This document shows, one piece after another, positions 21,741 to 24,075 of a stretch of DNA of 24,075 nt. A program made the translations under genes and the position numbers. Below the pieces are notes generated by a model. It was not told the DNA's origin and did not search any database. It was given only the letters and a program-made list of their open reading frames with translations. The number at the start of each line of letters is the position of its first letter. The first letter of the stretch is position 1. This DNA is from an uncultured Bacteroidales bacterium (GTDB taxonomy: Bacteria > Bacteroidota > Bacteroidia > Bacteroidales > Bacteroidaceae), in contig CALCHR010000036.1 of the NCBI GenBank assembly GCA_937901185.1, positions 1 through 24,075 of the forward strand, given 5' to 3'.

Positions 21741-22016
21741 ATGCGCTACATTGTGAACGCTAACAACTATATCACGGCCATCTCCTTCGGCTGCAAGATT
21801 GAGTGCCAGGACGACGGCTGCACCGAATACACCGGCAGCGTCCCTACGGGGTACACCTCTCTGGAGGACTGGTATGCGGACGAAGCGGAGCGCGTGGTGA
21901 TGTTGGACGAATTGCCGCAATCGTCTACGGGAAAAACGATTATGACCACCGAACCGAAACGGCGCCTGCCGACGGAATCACGGGAAAGGCGCCTAACGAT
22001 GACCCCAACCAAATAA
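21741..22016 (+). CDS. Tail fibre, N-terminal reading frame (ends early by frame change)
   Basis: ATG 21741 follows AAAGGGATGATTAA. The first 50 residues (MRYIVNANNYITAISFGCKI, VPTGYTSLEDWYADEAERV) match the N-terminal unit of Clostridia tail fibres. After about codon 50-65 the frame turns into an Arg-rich shadow-like tail (RRLPTESRERRL) and stops at 22016, while the natural-looking fibre sequence continues in the -1 frame. The gene pair is either a programmed frameshift at GGGAAAA (21929-21935) or a recent frameshift. Confidence 0.65.
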   Translation: MRYIVNANNYITAISFGCKIECQDDGCTEYTGSVPTGYTSLEDWYADEAERVVMLDELPQSSTGKTIMTTEPKRRLPTESRERRLTMTPTK

Positions 22017-22765
22017 CGCAAACGGGCTTTTACTCTGCCCAGCACGCAAACCTCATGCCCGGCAGCTCTGGACGCTCGCACATTATCCACGTCGAGGCTA
22101 TGCAAAATTATGCGGTGCAGTTCCAGTTTGACCTTAATGAGAATGTGTCCGCGATCCGCAAAAAGCTGGCGGGCACGTGGGGAGAGTGGAGGAATATCGA
22201 CCCAAGCGCATTTGCACCCGACGGCTATGGCCTCGGCAGCGAAAACGCAGCGTCTGCTGTTAATGACGCCAACCTTGCAGTGGCAAATGGTTGGTACAAG
22301 TGCTCCAGCAGCGTAGTAAACATTCCCGCTGGCTGCTATGAGGGCTGGATTTTTGTAGAGAGTTATAACGCTTCCTACAAAAAGCAAACGTACAATTATG
22401 AGGTGGACGGCGGCCTTGTGGCGCAGCGCTTCATGAAAGCTGGCGTATGGGGCGATTGGGATTGGGTCAACCCGCCCATGCGGCCGAATACGGAATATCG
22501 CACCACGAAACGATTCAACCGCCTGCCAGTATACACATACTTCCTCAAGTACGGCTATTACAGCAAGGCAACTACGTCGATACCGCACGGGATCTCTGGA
22601 ATCGTGACCCCCGTCAGCATTGATGTGATGAACAACGAGAAAGAGATTTTGACCAACAGCAGCGGCGTGAAAAACTTGACCCTTGATAGGACAAGCATTG
22701 GCATATCTTGCGACTGGGACATGGGTGACGCGTTTTTCTTGCTGGAATACACAAAGGAGGCGTGA
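21935..22765 (+). CDS. Tail fibre, -1 frame continuation with pyocin-knob-like repeats
   Basis: The -1 frame is open from before 21803 to 22765; coding character begins about 21890-21935. From the slip site it gives 276 residues. Two repeats look like pyocin-knob modules: TGFYSAQHANLM...GTWGEWRNIDPS and NGWYKCSSSVVNIPAG...AGVWGDWDWVNPPM. A beta-rich end follows (IPHGISGIVTPVSIDVMNN). No ribosome site precedes a good internal start; ATG 22055 would lose half of the first repeat. With the N-terminal part the fused protein would be about 341 residues. Likely a host-recognition fibre. Confidence 0.72.
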   Translation, partial: NDYDHRTETAPADGITGKAPNDDPNQITQTGFYSAQHANLMPGSSGRSHIIHVEAMQNYAVQFQFDLNENVSAIRKKLAGTWGEWRNIDPSAFAPDGYGLGSENAASAVNDANLAVANGWYKCSSSVVNIPAGCYEGWIFVESYNASYKKQTYNYEVDGGLVAQRFMKAGVWGDWDWVNPPMRPNTEYRTTKRFNRLPVYTYFLKYGYYSKATTSIPHGISGIVTPVSIDVMNNEKEILTNSSGVKNLTLDRTSIGISCDWDMGDAFFLLEYTKEA

Positions 22766-22767
22766 CC

Positions 22768-23118
22768 ATGAAAAAGATCAAGTATGTTTTTCTATCTTCC
22801 GAAACCAACTGCGGAACAGAAGAAGCGCCCGACATCAAGCAGCATTTTATTCCCAAAGATTTTCCGTATTCGGAGGAGGGCTTAGAAGCTGCCAAGCGCG
22901 AAGCCTATGGGGACGAGCCTGAAATTTATGATGACGGACAGCCCGACCCCAGCATCCCCACGGCGCCCATCAATATCACCGCCGGAGAGTTTGTAACCGT
23001 CAACAACGTGCTGTACAAGGCCACCGAAAACATACCCAACGGTGAGCGCATCATCGTCGGGCAGAACGCCATTAAAACCACAGTAGAGGCACAACTCTAC
23101 GAGCTGATGGGAGGATAA
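22768..23118 (+). CDS. Small tail-module protein (116 aa)
   Basis: ATG 22768 is chosen over GTG 22762 because AAAGGAGG (22753-22760) sits 7 nt before it. 116 residues; acidic middle (DEPEIYDDGQPD) and a C-terminal half (VNNVLYKATENIPNGERI, IVGQNAIKTTVEAQLYEL) that I know from small genes next to tail fibres in Clostridia phages, possibly a fibre chaperone or attachment protein. Function not established. Confidence 0.7.
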   Translation: MKKIKYVFLSSETNCGTEEAPDIKQHFIPKDFPYSEEGLEAAKREAYGDEPEIYDDGQPDPSIPTAPINITAGEFVTVNNVLYKATENIPNGERIIVGQNAIKTTVEAQLYELMGG

Positions 23119-23121
23119 AAA

Positions 23122-23325
23122 ATGTATATTGTCATTGAATTGCAGAAAAACCCCGAGGGCGTGGTCTCCAACATCGTGACCAGCCACAACACCCTGGCAG
23201 AAGCGGAGAGCAAGTTCTACTCCATCCTGGCCGCTGCCGCCGTCACCACTGTCCCTGTCCACAGCGCTGTCATCGTTTCCGAGGAAGGCTTCCCTGTGGC
23301 AAACAAGTGCTACAAGCATCAGTAA
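23122..23325 (+). CDS. Small conserved-type tail-module protein (67 aa)
   Basis: ATG after GGGAGGATAAAAA, three bases beyond the previous stop. 67 residues, beta-alpha-beta pattern (YIVIELQKNPEGVVSNIV, HNTLAEAESKFYSIL, VHSAVIVSEEGFPV). Found by form beside tail/lysis genes in Clostridia prophages; function unknown. Confidence 0.7.
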   Translation: MYIVIELQKNPEGVVSNIVTSHNTLAEAESKFYSILAAAAVTTVPVHSAVIVSEEGFPVANKCYKHQ

Positions 23326-23361
23326 TCACAAGGCAGAAGAATACCAAAGGAGGGGAGTCCA

Positions 23362-23670
23362 TTGACCGTAACATTAACCTGGCAGTCGATTATAACCGCT
23401 GGTGCGGTTATTGGCGCAGCGGTGGCCGTCGTGGCCTACTTCGCCAAGATCGTCCGCTGGGTGGATAAGCAGAAGAAGCAGGACAGCGACATCAAGACGC
23501 TGCGTGATACACACATGAGCGATATGGCCCACATGAAGGAGGAGCAGACCCTCATGGTGTACGGCCTGCTGGCCTGCCTCAAAGGCCTCAAGGAGCAGGG
23601 CTGCAACGGCCCGGTGACCGAGGCCATCGACAAGATCGAGAAGCACCTCAACAAAAGAGCACACGAATAA
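23362..23670 (+). CDS. Membrane-anchored coiled-coil protein of the lysis module
   Basis: TTG start at 23362, 7 nt after AAAGGAGGGG. 102 residues: one membrane segment at about 8-28 (SIITAGAVIGAAVAVVAYFA), then a charged helix (KQKKQDSDIKTLRDTHM) and a conserved EEQTLMVYGLLACLKGL region near the end. Proteins of this form precede holin and amidase genes in Clostridia phages and could be a holin partner. They are sometimes mislabelled as transporter parts. Role is inference. Confidence 0.72.
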   Translation: MTVTLTWQSIITAGAVIGAAVAVVAYFAKIVRWVDKQKKQDSDIKTLRDTHMSDMAHMKEEQTLMVYGLLACLKGLKEQGCNGPVTEAIDKIEKHLNKRAHE

Positions 23671-23683
23671 AGGAGGAAAAATC

Positions 23684-23875
23684 ATGAAAGAAAGACTTTC
23701 CAAGCTGCTGACGGTGAAGTCCATCGTCACTATCCTGCTGACCATCGTGTTTTGCGTCCTGTCTGTTCGCGGCACGGTGGATAGCCAGATGTTCCTCACG
23801 ATCTTCACGACCGTGATCGCGTTTTACTTCGGCACGCAGGCCGAAAAGAAACACACCGAAAGCGAGGTGGGCTAA
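23684..23875 (+). CDS. Holin candidate (two membrane segments)
   Basis: 63 residues behind AAAGGAGGA. Two hydrophobic helices at about 13-28 and 35-50 (TVKSIVTILLTIVFCVLSV, FLTIFTTVIAFYFGTQ), a short basic N-terminus and a charged tail: the standard small class II holin layout. It lies directly before the endolysin (1 nt gap). Confidence 0.8.
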   Translation: MKERLSKLLTVKSIVTILLTIVFCVLSVRGTVDSQMFLTIFTTVIAFYFGTQAEKKHTESEVG

Positions 23876-23876
23876 G

Positions 23877-24075
23877 ATGGCGAAGGTATACCTCTCTGCG
23901 CCGCTGCACTGGTTTAACGCCTGCGCCGTGGCCGGCTGCGATGAAAACACTCATAATAACGAGTACCTGGACGAGCTGGAGGTATATCTGCACGCTGCTG
24001 GCATCGAGACCAAGCGCGGCTACCGCCGCCCGCCCCAGGACAGCACCACCGACGGCGATGAGCTGATGACCCAGA
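23877..24075 (+). CDS. N-acetylmuramoyl-L-alanine amidase endolysin, N-terminal part (3' end outside window)
   Basis: ATG 23877 one base after the holin stop; open to the window end (66 full codons). The start (MAKVYLSAPLHWFN, then NTHNNEYLDELEVYLHAAG) follows the Amidase_3 N-terminal pattern, although the zinc-binding His and Glu residues expected further on are mostly outside. With the holin just upstream a lytic amidase is the best call; other hydrolases cannot be excluded from this fragment. Confidence 0.72.
   Translation, partial: MAKVYLSAPLHWFNACAVAGCDENTHNNEYLDELEVYLHAAGIETKRGYRRPPQDSTTDGDELMTQ

Overview
The window is a GC-rich (by eye around 60 %), densely packed segment of a tailed siphophage or prophage. 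The head genes are HK97-type, the tail has a tape measure, a Dit protein and a tail-associated protein, and most genes start behind AGGAGG-type ribosome sites. That translation style, the protein families (DUF6440 lipoprotein, DUF4236, sigma-like ArpU/DUF1492 regulator, P27 terminase small subunit, DUF859 fibre, amidase endolysin) and the codon style suggest a Clostridia host, perhaps Oscillospiraceae. The host is inference. No integrase is present, so lysogeny is not shown directly.

Layout. (1) 1-3337, plus strand: the tail of an early operon with a SNF2-type helicase (5' cut), several small proteins, a DUF6440 lipoprotein, a MazG-like pyrophosphohydrolase, an ArpU-like sigma-type regulator and a zinc-ribbon protein, ended by a strong terminator whose loop holds the last stop codon. 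(2) 3340-6190: a regulatory island. On the minus strand are a DUF4236 membrane protein and a short ORF with its own consensus promoter and operator-like palindrome. On the plus strand are two transcription units of very small genes, each driven by the same 38-bp promoter with a 16-bp palindrome between -35 and -10, and each closed by nearly the same terminator. The first unit encodes a 67-aa XRE protein that probably controls both. (3) 6190-6705: no convincing gene; twelve GGAACA-core repeats in both orientations around an AT-rich core, then an extended -10 promoter and two stacked hairpins. (4) 6706-6792: tRNA-Ser(GCT). (5) 6817-15562: HNH nuclease, terminase small and large subunits, portal, protease, major capsid, connectors, tail tube and tail chaperones with a textbook -1 frameshift site. 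(6) 15552-22765: tape measure, Dit, tail-associated protein, DUF859 fibre, and a tail fibre split over two frames. (7) 22768-24075: small accessory proteins, a membrane protein, a holin candidate and the start of an amidase endolysin (3' cut).

How it works together: the early operon handles DNA and late-gene switching; the XRE island probably sets the lysis/lysogeny or moron expression state; the HNH protein and terminase cut and package DNA; the remaining genes build the head and tail in the usual order and then lyse the host. The most notable points are the duplicated promoter-operator-terminator units, a leader whose 5' end can pair with sequence about 160 nt downstream, the repeat array, and the two frameshift loci.
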